This document shows, one piece after another, positions 1 to 7,578 of a DNA stretch of 16,535 nucleotides. The position numbers and the translations under genes are program-made. The notes beneath the pieces were generated by a model. It saw only the letters and a program-made list of their open reading frames with translations. It was not told the origin of the DNA and made no database searches. The stretch lies in contig DJFP01000018.1 of NCBI GenBank assembly GCA_002432565.1, positions 4,069-20,603 of the forward strand, written 5' to 3'. Source of the DNA: Flavobacteriales bacterium UBA5869 (GTDB lineage Bacteria; Bacteroidota; Bacteroidia; Flavobacteriales_D; Crocinitomicaceae). Position 1 is the stretch's first letter, and the number at the start of each line of letters is the position of its first letter.

Positions 1-181
1 AGACGTCCGGTCGTTGCTCCCTGGCCGTATTCGGATTGTTATCCGTTCGCGAATCCGTTCGGGGAAGAGAAATGGTGCCGGGATTTGGCAGATTAGCCGG
101 GCGATCGTTTGTTCGTGGAGTCTGACCGTAAGCTCCTGAAGAAGCCAGGACCAGAAGAAGTGTTGGTATAAAAAGTTTCAT
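1..181 (-). CDS. Secreted protein of unknown function, N-terminal part only
   Basis: A minus-strand reading frame begins with ATG at 179-181 and stays open to the window edge, so only about 60 residues are visible. The N-terminus is a textbook signal peptide: Met-Lys, then a leucine-rich stretch (LFIPTLLLVLASS), then a small-residue cleavage region (GAYG before Gln). The mature part is rich in Pro, Arg, Asn and Asp and looks disordered, with an NRTD-like repeated texture around residues 38-50. It starts 25 bases after the stop of the upstream minus-strand TPR gene, so the two are probably co-transcribed. The function cannot be guessed from this fragment. Its signal peptide and its neighbour place it in the periplasm or cell envelope. 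Confidence 0.7.
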   Translation of the reverse strand, partial: MKLFIPTLLLVLASSGAYGQTPRTNDRPANLPNPGTISLPRTDSRTDNNPNTAREQRPDV

Positions 182-206
182 GGGGTGATTATTGGTGAAA
201 CATGGA

Positions 207-1106
207 TTACAAGGCGATAATTTCCATCGAGCCGTCGATCCAGCGCTGCATATTGCTTTCGCTCCATCGGCGAACGGATTGCGGGAAAATCGTTTGAAGC
301 TGACCCGGCTCGTAGGTTTTCGCGTGTGTGCTTTTCGATTCGGTGTTCGCTTGCAGCTGCGTATTGTTAATCACGGCCGGCCCGGTGACATCGAGAATGA
401 CTTCTCCTTCGAAATCCTTTTCGCTGTAAATAACGAGGCGAACATTCGGCGGCACGGCAATTCCGTCGAGCGTCTGGAAATTGGCATACGTCAGGAAACG
501 GTCGATCCAGGCATATTTGCCGGGAGCCAGGAAATCGGAATAAGGATCATCGCGGTAAGCTCCGGATGAAACGCCTTCGACACGCGAATCGGCGATCATC
601 AAACCGCTGAAATGCACTTTTTTCCACCGCATGATCTCGGCATTCACATTCGCGATCTGATCTTTCGGATAAGGGCGGTCGCGAACAGTAAGCGCTTCCT
701 TGTATTGTGCAATCGCTTGCTCATACTGCATTTGCTGGAAAAGACTATCGGCACGGTCGATCAGTACCTGGTATTTTTCCTGGTTCACGCGATCCAGTTC
801 CACCTGTGCACGAATGATTTGCTCGCGCGGGTATTCGTTCGGCCGGATGCGCATCGCTTCGGTATAACTATCGATCGCTTCCTGGTATTGCTGATTGGTG
901 AACAGCGTGTCTGCCTGAACGATCAGCGCATCGTAGCGCAATTGCAGCTCTTCCTGTTCTTTGGTACGATCCTGAGCTTCTTTCGCATCGCGGAGTCCAC
1001 GACCGATGCTCGTAGCTGTGCTGGTCACAACACGGAATGCAGCGCCGTTTTGGCTGTAGGCGTCTGATAGAAAAAGAATAAAGAGAAGCGTAACGATGCC
1101 TTTCAT
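207..1106 (-). CDS. Secreted TPR-repeat protein
   Basis: The 299-residue protein is read from ATG at 1106. An upstream in-frame ATG at 1142 would add 12 residues before a good signal peptide (MKGIVTLLFILFLSDAYS), so the inner start is preferred. After the signal peptide comes a charged helical stretch (about 37-58). Two similar units of about 53 residues follow, at about 58-107 and 112-161. Each has a Tyr-x-x-Leu-Ile start, a QYQEAI or QYEQAI core and a YP[RK][DE]QI end, which marks them as tetratricopeptide-type repeats. The last 120 residues look beta-rich. The segment around 222-247 (LVIYSEKDFEGE) loosely resembles a beta/gamma-crystallin strand motif, but this is only a hint. It is likely a periplasmic or outer-membrane-associated scaffold. 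The higher GC and normal codon use mark it as host backbone, at the left edge of the AT-rich block. Confidence 0.75.
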   Translation of the reverse strand: MKGIVTLLFILFLSDAYSQNGAAFRVVTSTATSIGRGLRDAKEAQDRTKEQEELQLRYDALIVQADTLFTNQQYQEAIDSYTEAMRIRPNEYPREQIIRAQVELDRVNQEKYQVLIDRADSLFQQMQYEQAIAQYKEALTVRDRPYPKDQIANVNAEIMRWKKVHFSGLMIADSRVEGVSSGAYRDDPYSDFLAPGKYAWIDRFLTYANFQTLDGIAVPPNVRLVIYSEKDFEGEVILDVTGPAVINNTQLQANTESKSTHAKTYEPGQLQTIFPQSVRRWSESNMQRWIDGSMEIIAL

Positions 1107-1158
1107 AGTGAGGATTTGAGCGGAAACGTGCGAAACATGCAAATACTGTGCCGCAGAT

Positions 1159-1173
1159 CGTAAATAATTTACG
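1159..1173. repeat. 7+1+7 inverted repeat upstream of sspB, possible operator
   Basis: CGTAAAT-A-ATTTACG is a perfect inverted repeat with a single central base. It lies in the 158-base gap between the TPR gene start (minus) and sspB (plus). Its size and symmetry suit a dimeric regulator site, but no regulator gene is present in the block and the bases are AT-rich, so chance is possible. Confidence 0.3.
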
Positions 1174-1213
1174 TACTTGAGATAGGATCTTTGTTGAAAA
1201 ACTGAGGCAGATG

Positions 1214-1258
1214 TTGACTCTTCTTTATTAAAAAGAACGATAATATCTGATACCTTTG
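1214..1258 (+). promoter_or_regulatory. Candidate promoter of the sspBCD operon
   Basis: Two readings are possible. TTGACT at 1214-1219 and GATAAT at 1239-1244 (19-base spacing) resemble a sigma-70 type promoter. Alternatively TACCTTTG at 1251-1258 fits the Bacteroidota -7 consensus TAnnTTTG exactly and ends 6 bases before the ATG at 1265, which would give a leaderless or nearly leaderless mRNA. No matching -33 TTG lies at the usual distance from the latter. Confidence 0.4.
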
Positions 1259-1264
1259 AAAGTT

Positions 1265-2146
1265 ATGAGTAATTACAGGTTTTCTGGTCATGAGACATTT
1301 CAATGCAGGCACTTTTGGTTGAAGAAAGGGTATGATTTCCTCGCTCAAGATGGAGACGTCGGATCTGACGAATCATTAGTGAAACTGGGGGTAGGAAAGA
1401 ACATGGTGGCTTCGATTGTTCATTGGATGAAAGCTTTTCATCTTATTTCAGATGGACAATATGCGACACCTAAAGAGAAATTAACCGTCCTCGCGAATAC
1501 GCTTTTTTCACGTGAAGGGGTAGACCCTTATCTTGAGGATAAGGGAACTCTTTGGTTGTTACATTTTCAGTTATTGCACAGTAATTATGCGACGATCTAT
1601 AAAATGATCTTCGATGATTTCAGAAAGACACGTGTCTCTACAGAATTTACCTCAAAACAAGTATTCGATTTTATATCCCGGAAATTGTTTTTGGAAGGAC
1701 AATCGATTAGCGAAAACACGCTTCACAATGACATCAAGGTGTTTCTGAGAAGCTATCTTCCATCGAATAGGAAAGATGCAAAAACACTCGAGGATGATTA
1801 TTCTTCTGTTTTCATCGGTTTGAATCTGATATCTTTAGTTCCGGATGTACTAGTGGATGGAGAACAGCTTTACAGTCTGGATTATGATAAAAAGACAGAA
1901 TTGCCGGAAGACATCCTTTTATTTTGTATATTAAGTTGTTTTGAAGGCCAAGTATCTATTCCTTTTCATGAAATTCAAAACCAGGTTTCAGATCTGTTTT
2001 TGTGTAACCGGGAAGGAACAGATGAAAAGCTGTTAAAGCTTCAGGAGAGAAGATTACTAGTGTACAAGGAAGATGCTGGGCGACGTGAAGTTCAGATCAA
2101 AGAATCACTTGACAAGTGGAAATTGCTAAATGAATACTATGGTTAA
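1265..2146 (+). CDS. sspB: DUF4007 protein, SspB-like PT-modification component
   Basis: The 293-residue protein is read from ATG at 1265. A TTG nine bases upstream would add only MKV. The N-terminal signature FSGHETFQCRHFWLKKGYDF (residues 6-25) followed by LGVGKNMVASIVHWMKAF (41-58) is the hallmark of the DUF4007 family. In Ssp systems the DUF4007-type SspB is reported as the DNA-nicking component that exposes the site for sulfur insertion on one strand. That role is transferred here from family knowledge and gene order. The C-terminal half has no motif I recognise and no obvious nuclease signature. It is the first gene of the plus operon and overlaps the start of sspC by 17 bases (or 8 if SspC starts at 2139), which implies translational coupling. 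The symbol rests on neighbourhood as much as on sequence. Confidence 0.8.
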   Translation: MSNYRFSGHETFQCRHFWLKKGYDFLAQDGDVGSDESLVKLGVGKNMVASIVHWMKAFHLISDGQYATPKEKLTVLANTLFSREGVDPYLEDKGTLWLLHFQLLHSNYATIYKMIFDDFRKTRVSTEFTSKQVFDFISRKLFLEGQSISENTLHNDIKVFLRSYLPSNRKDAKTLEDDYSSVFIGLNLISLVPDVLVDGEQLYSLDYDKKTELPEDILLFCILSCFEGQVSIPFHEIQNQVSDLFLCNREGTDEKLLKLQERRLLVYKEDAGRREVQIKESLDKWKLLNEYYG

Positions 2147-5100
2147 GGAATTCAGAATATCGACTAACATAGAACGCGACTTTCAAAGCGAACTCGACTA
2201 TATCGTCACGAGTAATACTAACGACGTTTACAATCGTATTGTTTTCAATTATGCCAAAGGACAACATTCCTTTTCAATTATTGGTTCTTATGGGACGGGA
2301 AAGTCTAGCTTCATGTGGGCTTTTGAAAAGCATTTACTTGGTGAAGTAAAATTTGAGCATCCCGTAAATGGGGAGTTTAAAGGTGTAAAGCAGTTTCATT
2401 TTGAGAGGTTTGTAGGAGATAACAGTTCGTTTAGATCCCGTTTTTGCGAACGGTTTGACATAGATGAAGCGAATAAGTCCAACAAACAAATACTAAAGCA
2501 GTTCAACGATTTCTACGAGGCAAAAGCCAAAAAATCAATAGTTGTCGTTTTGTTAGTGGATGAGTTCGGAAAGCATTTGGAGTTTGCATCTAAAAGTAAT
2601 TCGGATGAACTCTATTTTATTCAGGAACTAGCTGAATATTGTAATTCCGAAAATAAGAAAATCATTTTTATTACATCGCTTCACCAAAACTTTTCAGCAT
2701 ATGCAAAAGGATTGTCTAAAACACAAAAATCGGAGTGGGATAAAGTAAGAGGAAGGCTGCTTGATATTGCTTTTGACGAACCTGTAGAGCAATTGTTGTT
2801 CTTTGCCGCTAAAAGATTAAAATCAACTAGTGTTCCGAAAGCTTTAACGAAACGGCACCAAGAAATTATTGAACTCGTTGAGAAATCAGGTTTACTTGGA
2901 AAGAATACGAGTAAAGCGGATGATTTCTATCTTGATCTATTTCCGTTAGAGCCGTTAGCAGCCGATGTATTGACGAAGGCATTGCAACGTTATGGTCAGA
3001 ATGAACGTTCGCTCTTTACATTTCTTGAATCGAGAGACCTTGCTGATCATATTGAAAATAAGCGATTTTTTACCGTTGCGGATTGTTTCGATTACTTAAC
3101 TAAAAACCTTAGTTCAGAAATAGAAGATGGCGAAAAGAATCCATTCAAACCACAATGGAAAGCTGCGATTCTCGCATTGGAAAAAGCAGAGTTTCTGTTT
3201 CATGAAAATTTTGAAGATGCTGCTGTTATTATCAAGACGATCTGCCTAACTAATATCTTTAGCAATTCGCTTGGCTCGTTGAGTGATAAAATCTTGTCTG
3301 CATATGTTAAAGCTGCTCACCAGAGCGACACGGACGATACGATCTTTAAGTTAGCACGCCACAATATCATCAAATTCTCCAATCATAGAAATAAATATAG
3401 TTTTATTGACGGAACTGATATTGATATTGAACATGAACTGATCAATGCAGCGAAACACATCGAACACAATTTCAATCTGGTGAACCGGTTGAATTCGTTT
3501 TTCGATTTTGGGGTTTTACCAGCTAAACGCATACAATTTGAAAAAGGAACACCACGGTTTTTCGATTTTAAAATCTGGGATGAATTCAATTACATCGAAC
3601 CCAAAGGTGAGATAGACGGTTATGTCAATTTGATCTTTACCAAAAAAGATATTCGTAACCACATAAAAACGAAATCCAAAGAACTTGAATCGGCACAATT
3701 ATTTGTTTTGTTTCAGGATGTCGAGCCAATCGAGCATACTATTTTCGAGATCGACAAGATCAATTATGTGATTGGTCAGCATAGGGATGATAAAGTTGCT
3801 TTGCGCATTCTGAACGAGGAAAAATTATTTCGGCTCAATCAGCTGGAACGATTGGTAAAGGAAGCATTGTTTGACGAGACTGCAAATGTTTCTTGGTTCT
3901 ATAAAGGCAACGACCGGAAATCCTTAAAGGAGCTGAATATCGTATCGGAAAAAATGCTCAATGGATTTATCTCAAATGTTAGCGATGAGATTTATCATTC
4001 AACTCCTGTTTATCTCAATGAGATGGTAAATAAGGAGTTTCTGACAACACCAATTCTCACCGCAAGAAAGAATTTGATCAAACAACTTATCGAATTCGGA
4101 GATGAACCGGATCTCGGTTTTGATGCGAAGAGATTTCCACCAGAAAAAACGATCTATTTGTCCTTGATTAAGAATACGGGAATCCATTCCATACAAGATG
4201 GAGTTTGGCAATATACGTCGCCAAGTGATCGGAGCTTTGCCCCTATTTGGGAAGCCTCAATGCAATTTATCGAAGAATCAGTAAATGGTAAGAAACCGCT
4301 TTCAGATCTTCATAAACGATTAAGAAACAAACCTTTTAAACTAAAACAAGGCTTTTTAGATTTCTGGATTCCATTGCTGTTGATCATTAAGAAAGAAGAT
4401 TATGCTTTGTATGCATTTGATGGAGAGTACATCCCACATCTGACACATGAGGTAATGGACTTGATCCATAAACATCCAGCGAAGTATGAGATTAAAGGCT
4501 TGAGTAATACCGGTGTGAAGGAAAGCTTGTTTAACTATTACAAGCAACTAGTTGATTTCAGTGAAAGCAACGTTAAGGGACTTGAATCAAGCTATATCAC
4601 TATTTACGGAAATTTCTTGAAGTTTTACCGAACGTTGCCTGAGTATTCCAAAATAACCAAGCAATTACCACGAACGACCCAAGGAGTACGTGACGCGATC
4701 GCACTTGCAAAGGATCCGGAGACAGCGTTGTTCGAGCAGATTCCTGCGGCACTAGGTTATCACAATCTAGATTTTTCCGAAAAATCGAAACAGCTAGACA
4801 AGTTTCTCGATGAGCTGAAAGTATCGATTAAACAGCTACGTATTGCGTACGATGAACTCTTAGAAAAGATCGAAGAGGAAGTCTTGTCCCATCTTCATAT
4901 CAAAGAACGTTCTTTCGACGAGTACAAACCGCTCCTGATTACTAAATTCAAGGCAATTAATGCTAATATGATTATCAATCCACAGATGCGGACATTTTAT
5001 AACCGCGTAGTATCTCTGCTTGATGTTCGTCTTGCTTATTGGGAATCTCTAAGCGACGCGATTCTAGGGAAACGTCTGGATAGAATTACTGATGAAGAAA

Positions 5101-5381
5101 TTGGTATATTGATTGACCGTTTAAAAGAGAACTTGTCCTCTTTGCTTGATTTACATGAATTGCACCAAGTTGAGGTTGCAAGCGATCAGGAAGTTGTACA
5201 ACTTCGCATTTCACATTCTGATGGAATGAGTAATTTAAAAAAGAACATTATCGTCGATAAAGTGATCAGTCAGCAAGCGGAAGATCTTCAATTGAAAGTA
5301 GCTGCTTTATTAAATGGTTCTTCCGAGGTGAATAGACTGGCTTTATTGCGCTTACTAGAAAAAGAATTAAGTAAGTCATGA
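2130..5381 (+). CDS. sspC: Very large P-loop ATPase, SspC-like
   Basis: The protein has 1083 residues (1080 if the second ATG at 2139 is used). An N-terminal P-loop ATPase domain is clear. Walker A is GSYGTGKSS at 52-60. Walker B is a hydrophobic run ending in LLVDEFGK at 141-148, with the Asp-Glu pair at 144-145. A sensor-like IIFITSLHQ lies at 178-186, and an Arg-rich WDKVRGR at 203-209 could hold an arginine finger. The remaining 800 or so residues are mostly predicted helical and match nothing I can name. A charged coiled-coil-like stretch lies near 895-930. In the Ssp pathway SspC is the ATPase partner that powers PT installation. Position between the DUF4007 gene and the DndC-like gene supports this. 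Its TGA overlaps the next ATG in an ATGA (5378-5381). Alternatives are a BREX-type or STAND-like ATPase, but the neighbours argue for Ssp. Confidence 0.75.
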   Translation: MNTMVKEFRISTNIERDFQSELDYIVTSNTNDVYNRIVFNYAKGQHSFSIIGSYGTGKSSFMWAFEKHLLGEVKFEHPVNGEFKGVKQFHFERFVGDNSSFRSRFCERFDIDEANKSNKQILKQFNDFYEAKAKKSIVVVLLVDEFGKHLEFASKSNSDELYFIQELAEYCNSENKKIIFITSLHQNFSAYAKGLSKTQKSEWDKVRGRLLDIAFDEPVEQLLFFAAKRLKSTSVPKALTKRHQEIIELVEKSGLLGKNTSKADDFYLDLFPLEPLAADVLTKALQRYGQNERSLFTFLESRDLADHIENKRFFTVADCFDYLTKNLSSEIEDGEKNPFKPQWKAAILALEKAEFLFHENFEDAAVIIKTICLTNIFSNSLGSLSDKILSAYVKAAHQSDTDDTIFKLARHNIIKFSNHRNKYSFIDGTDIDIEHELINAAKHIEHNFNLVNRLNSFFDFGVLPAKRIQFEKGTPRFFDFKIWDEFNYIEPKGEIDGYVNLIFTKKDIRNHIKTKSKELESAQLFVLFQDVEPIEHTIFEIDKINYVIGQHRDDKVALRILNEEKLFRLNQLERLVKEALFDETANVSWFYKGNDRKSLKELNIVSEKMLNGFISNVSDEIYHSTPVYLNEMVNKEFLTTPILTARKNLIKQLIEFGDEPDLGFDAKRFPPEKTIYLSLIKNTGIHSIQDGVWQYTSPSDRSFAPIWEASMQFIEESVNGKKPLSDLHKRLRNKPFKLKQGFLDFWIPLLLIIKKEDYALYAFDGEYIPHLTHEVMDLIHKHPAKYEIKGLSNTGVKESLFNYYKQLVDFSESNVKGLESSYITIYGNFLKFYRTLPEYSKITKQLPRTTQGVRDAIALAKDPETALFEQIPAALGYHNLDFSEKSKQLDKFLDELKVSIKQLRIAYDELLEKIEEEVLSHLHIKERSFDEYKPLLITKFKAINANMIINPQMRTFYNRVVSLLDVRLAYWESLSDAILGKRLDRITDEEIGILIDRLKENLSSLLDLHELHQVEVASDQEVVQLRISHSDGMSNLKKNIIVDKVISQQAEDLQLKVAALLNGSSEVNRLALLRLLEKELSKS

Positions 5382-6496
5382 GTGGAGTAAAGCACATTTT
5401 GGGAATATCCGGAGGTAAAGACAGTGCAGCGCTAGCTATTTACATGAACGGTTTGTACCCGGAAATGAACGTCGAGTATTACACTTCCGATACCGGTAGA
5501 GAGCTTGCCGAAACGTATCAGCTGATCGACCGTTTGGAAAGTCATATGGGGAAGACAATTAAGAAACTTGATTCTGTTGATCTTACCAATATTTCAAATG
5601 GAAATGCCTTTGATCACTTCCTTTCTTTATATGGAGGTTATCTTCCTTCTTCGACATCTAGATGGTGCACGAAGAAACTGAAGTTAGAACCTTTTGAAAA
5701 CTATGTCGGCGATACGCCCACTATTTCATATGTAGGAATTCGCGGAGACGAGGATCGTGATGGATACATTTCGAAGAAACAGACTGTTCAGTCCATTTTC
5801 CCTTTTCGCAGGAATATCTGGAGCGAAGACGTGAATCGTTTGGTACTTGCCAATGAAAACATTGATCAGATAGAAAGTCTATATCGTGCCATGGTCACAT
5901 CGGATAAACTAGGGCGAATAATTGCGTATGTAACAGATAAGGTCTCACCGACTTTCAATTTGAAGCAGAAATTAAATGCATTGCTTGATTTGGATGTGGT
6001 GAGCTACAACAAGGTAGTATTTGAGTTTTTAAAAGGTACGGATTATCCAGTCGGAAAGCTAGACTATTTTCCGTTAGTTGAAAATCAAGATAATCTGGTT
6101 ATAAATGACATTTTCAAAATCCTTAACGATTCGGGTGTCGGCATTCCGGCTTATTACACACCTATGGAATACGAGGTTGAAATAAACGGAGAGATTAAAA
6201 AAGGAACCTATAACAGAAGTCGTTCAGGTTGTTTTTTCTGTTTTTACCAGCAAAAGATTGAATGGGTGTGGTTGTATGAAACACATAACGATCTTTTTAT
6301 GTCTGCTGTCGAATATGAAAAAGAAGGATATTCCTGGATGGATTCGGAAACGCTTGAAGATCTCGCAAAACCCGAGCGAATCAAAGCCATTAAAAAAGAG
6401 CATTATTTACGAATGAACAAGCACAACAAATCGCGTAGCTGGCAAGATCAGATCATGGAAGCAGAAATGGAAGGTTGTGCAAGTTGTTTTATATAA
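5378..6496 (+). CDS. sspD: DndC/PAPS-reductase-like PP-loop enzyme, SspD-like
   Basis: The 372-residue protein belongs to the adenine-nucleotide alpha-hydrolase (PAPS reductase/DndC) group. The PP-loop SGGKDS is at 11-16, and a second family-type motif, STSRWCTKKLK, is at 92-102 with Cys97. GIRGDED follows at 120-126, then RSGCFFC with Cys285 and Cys288. DndC and SspD use ATP pyrophosphatase chemistry and an iron-sulfur cluster to activate the DNA backbone for sulfur transfer. Cys97, Cys285 and Cys288 are plausible cluster or sulfur-relay ligands by analogy. Residues about 160-225 form an insert before the CxxC region. An extra CxxC (Cys367 and Cys370) sits at the very end (GCASCFI), which I do not know as a family feature. 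It overlaps sspC by four bases (ATGA). A metabolic sulfate-assimilation role (CysH) is unlikely given these neighbours. Confidence 0.85.
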   Translation: MSGVKHILGISGGKDSAALAIYMNGLYPEMNVEYYTSDTGRELAETYQLIDRLESHMGKTIKKLDSVDLTNISNGNAFDHFLSLYGGYLPSSTSRWCTKKLKLEPFENYVGDTPTISYVGIRGDEDRDGYISKKQTVQSIFPFRRNIWSEDVNRLVLANENIDQIESLYRAMVTSDKLGRIIAYVTDKVSPTFNLKQKLNALLDLDVVSYNKVVFEFLKGTDYPVGKLDYFPLVENQDNLVINDIFKILNDSGVGIPAYYTPMEYEVEINGEIKKGTYNRSRSGCFFCFYQQKIEWVWLYETHNDLFMSAVEYEKEGYSWMDSETLEDLAKPERIKAIKKEHYLRMNKHNKSRSWQDQIMEAEMEGCASCFI

Positions 6497-6503
6497 TTCT
6501 ATT

Positions 6504-7184
6504 GTGGAGGATATTATTAAATCACTAAAAGAGTTTATTTGGGACATTATAGGTTATCTTATACCTGGTTTTCTATTGATTATTGTTTTTAATTTAATAT
6601 TTCTCCCGTCAATAGCTATAAGTAAGGACTTTTTGTTTGACTGGAACCAATTTGCCCCTTCTTTAATCGTAGTGCTCGCCTATTGTTTAGGATATGTAGT
6701 GTACAGCCTCACTATTCTGAAAATTAAGTTGCAAGACACAGTGATTAGTTGGTTTAAGAATAAGGTGTTTGCGTCTTGCCATAGTAAATATTGGGCAGCA
6801 GAATTTCTTGAATCGCCAACGGTAAATGCTGCAAAAACGTTTCTAAAAAACAACGGATATGAAGCTCGACATATTGAACAAATGAGTCTTAGTGAACTGA
6901 GAAACATATTGATGTCGCGTGATCCTTCAATGGATCAAAAGGTATATACCTTTATGTTTAGGTCTTCCATGTTTGATCATATATCAACTATTTCGATATT
7001 AATATTAGTTACTGTAATTGCTCAAATTTTATATGCTAGCTTTTCCGATTTGAAATTCATTAAGACAGAATCACCATTCAACGTTTTTTATGTTATCCTT
7101 ATTATCATAATACCTCTACTCGGAAAATGCAAACGCATTTTTTATTCGATAGCCAAAAGGCTACCCTTTTCGAATCTTAAATAA
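6504..7184 (+). CDS. Four-helix membrane protein of unknown function, accessory to the PT operon
   Basis: The protein has 226 residues from GTG at 6504, seven bases after the sspD stop. A longer 235-residue form from GTG at 6477 would overlap sspD. The shorter one is preferred because it begins directly with an amphipathic EDIIKSLKEFIWDIIGY helix. The layout is two membrane helices (about 15-38 and 51-72), a loop of about 85 mostly polar residues (73-159) and two more helices (about 160-180 and 193-208). The C-terminus is basic (KCKRIFYSIAKRL). The loop holds an Arg/Met/Asp-rich segment near 139-158 (SRDPSMDQKV, MFRSSMFDH). I do not recognise a named family. Its base composition is more AT-rich than sspBCD. 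It lies in the PT operon directly before a nucleotide-acting enzyme, so a membrane-perturbing effector role is possible. This is inference only. Confidence 0.75.
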   Translation: MEDIIKSLKEFIWDIIGYLIPGFLLIIVFNLIFLPSIAISKDFLFDWNQFAPSLIVVLAYCLGYVVYSLTILKIKLQDTVISWFKNKVFASCHSKYWAAEFLESPTVNAAKTFLKNNGYEARHIEQMSLSELRNILMSRDPSMDQKVYTFMFRSSMFDHISTISILILVTVIAQILYASFSDLKFIKTESPFNVFYVILIIIIPLLGKCKRIFYSIAKRLPFSNLK

Positions 7185-7191
7185 TTTTAAA

Positions 7192-7578
7192 ATGAAAACT
7201 AAAATATATTTAGCTGGCGGATTTGAAGGAGGTTGGCAAGATATTGTGACAAACAAATTAAAGGATAAGGCTATTCTCTTTAATCCTCAAAAACATGCTT
7301 TAGCAGAAAAAGATAAATATACTACTTGGGATTTATATCATGTAAATAAATGCGATATATTACTTGGCTATATGTCCTCTAACAATCCTTCAGGATACGG
7401 TTTAGCACTTGAAATTGGCTATGCTAGAGCGAAGAATAAGGTTGTAATATTAGTGGATGAAAGATCTAAAGTTGATCTAACATTTCAACGTTATTTTTCT
7501 ATCTGTCAGGAATCTTCGAATATCTTATTTGATACACTTGAGGAGGCTGTTAGTTATATTGAAACTTTTGCTATCTAA
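7192..7578 (+). CDS. Nucleoside 2-deoxyribosyltransferase-like protein
   Basis: The 128-residue protein has the compact fold signature of the nucleoside 2-deoxyribosyltransferase superfamily. A first strand and nucleotide loop, KIYLAGGFEGGWQ, lies at 4-16, then NPQKH (31-35), CDILLGY (54-60) and SGYGLALEIGYARAKNK (67-83). Glu74 in LEIGYA sits where the family's catalytic glutamate is found. Known members cleave or exchange the bond between a base and deoxyribose. Related DRHyd domains have been proposed to work in nucleotide-based conflict systems. Here a nucleobase-release or nucleotide-signal role in phage defence is inference. It starts seven bases after the membrane protein gene and closes the plus operon. 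Its stop codon overlaps the stop of the convergent PLD gene by four bases. An ordinary salvage enzyme is the main alternative, but the context does not favour it. Confidence 0.75.
   Translation: MKTKIYLAGGFEGGWQDIVTNKLKDKAILFNPQKHALAEKDKYTTWDLYHVNKCDILLGYMSSNNPSGYGLALEIGYARAKNKVVILVDERSKVDLTFQRYFSICQESSNILFDTLEEAVSYIETFAI

Noticed and set aside
192..1067. Plus-strand open frames of 125 and 151 codons
   Set aside because: They are antisense to the TPR gene, which has a signal peptide and repeat structure; the plus frames have no recognisable features.
1265..6496. BREX or DISARM system
   Set aside because: No PglX-type methyltransferase, BrxL, PglZ or DUF1998 protein is present; the DUF4007 plus DndC-like pair points to PT modification.
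5378..6496. Classical double-strand DndBCDE system
   Set aside because: Only the DndC-like and desulfurase parts are present; no SMC-like DndD, DndE or DndB was found, while DUF4007 and SspC-like genes are.
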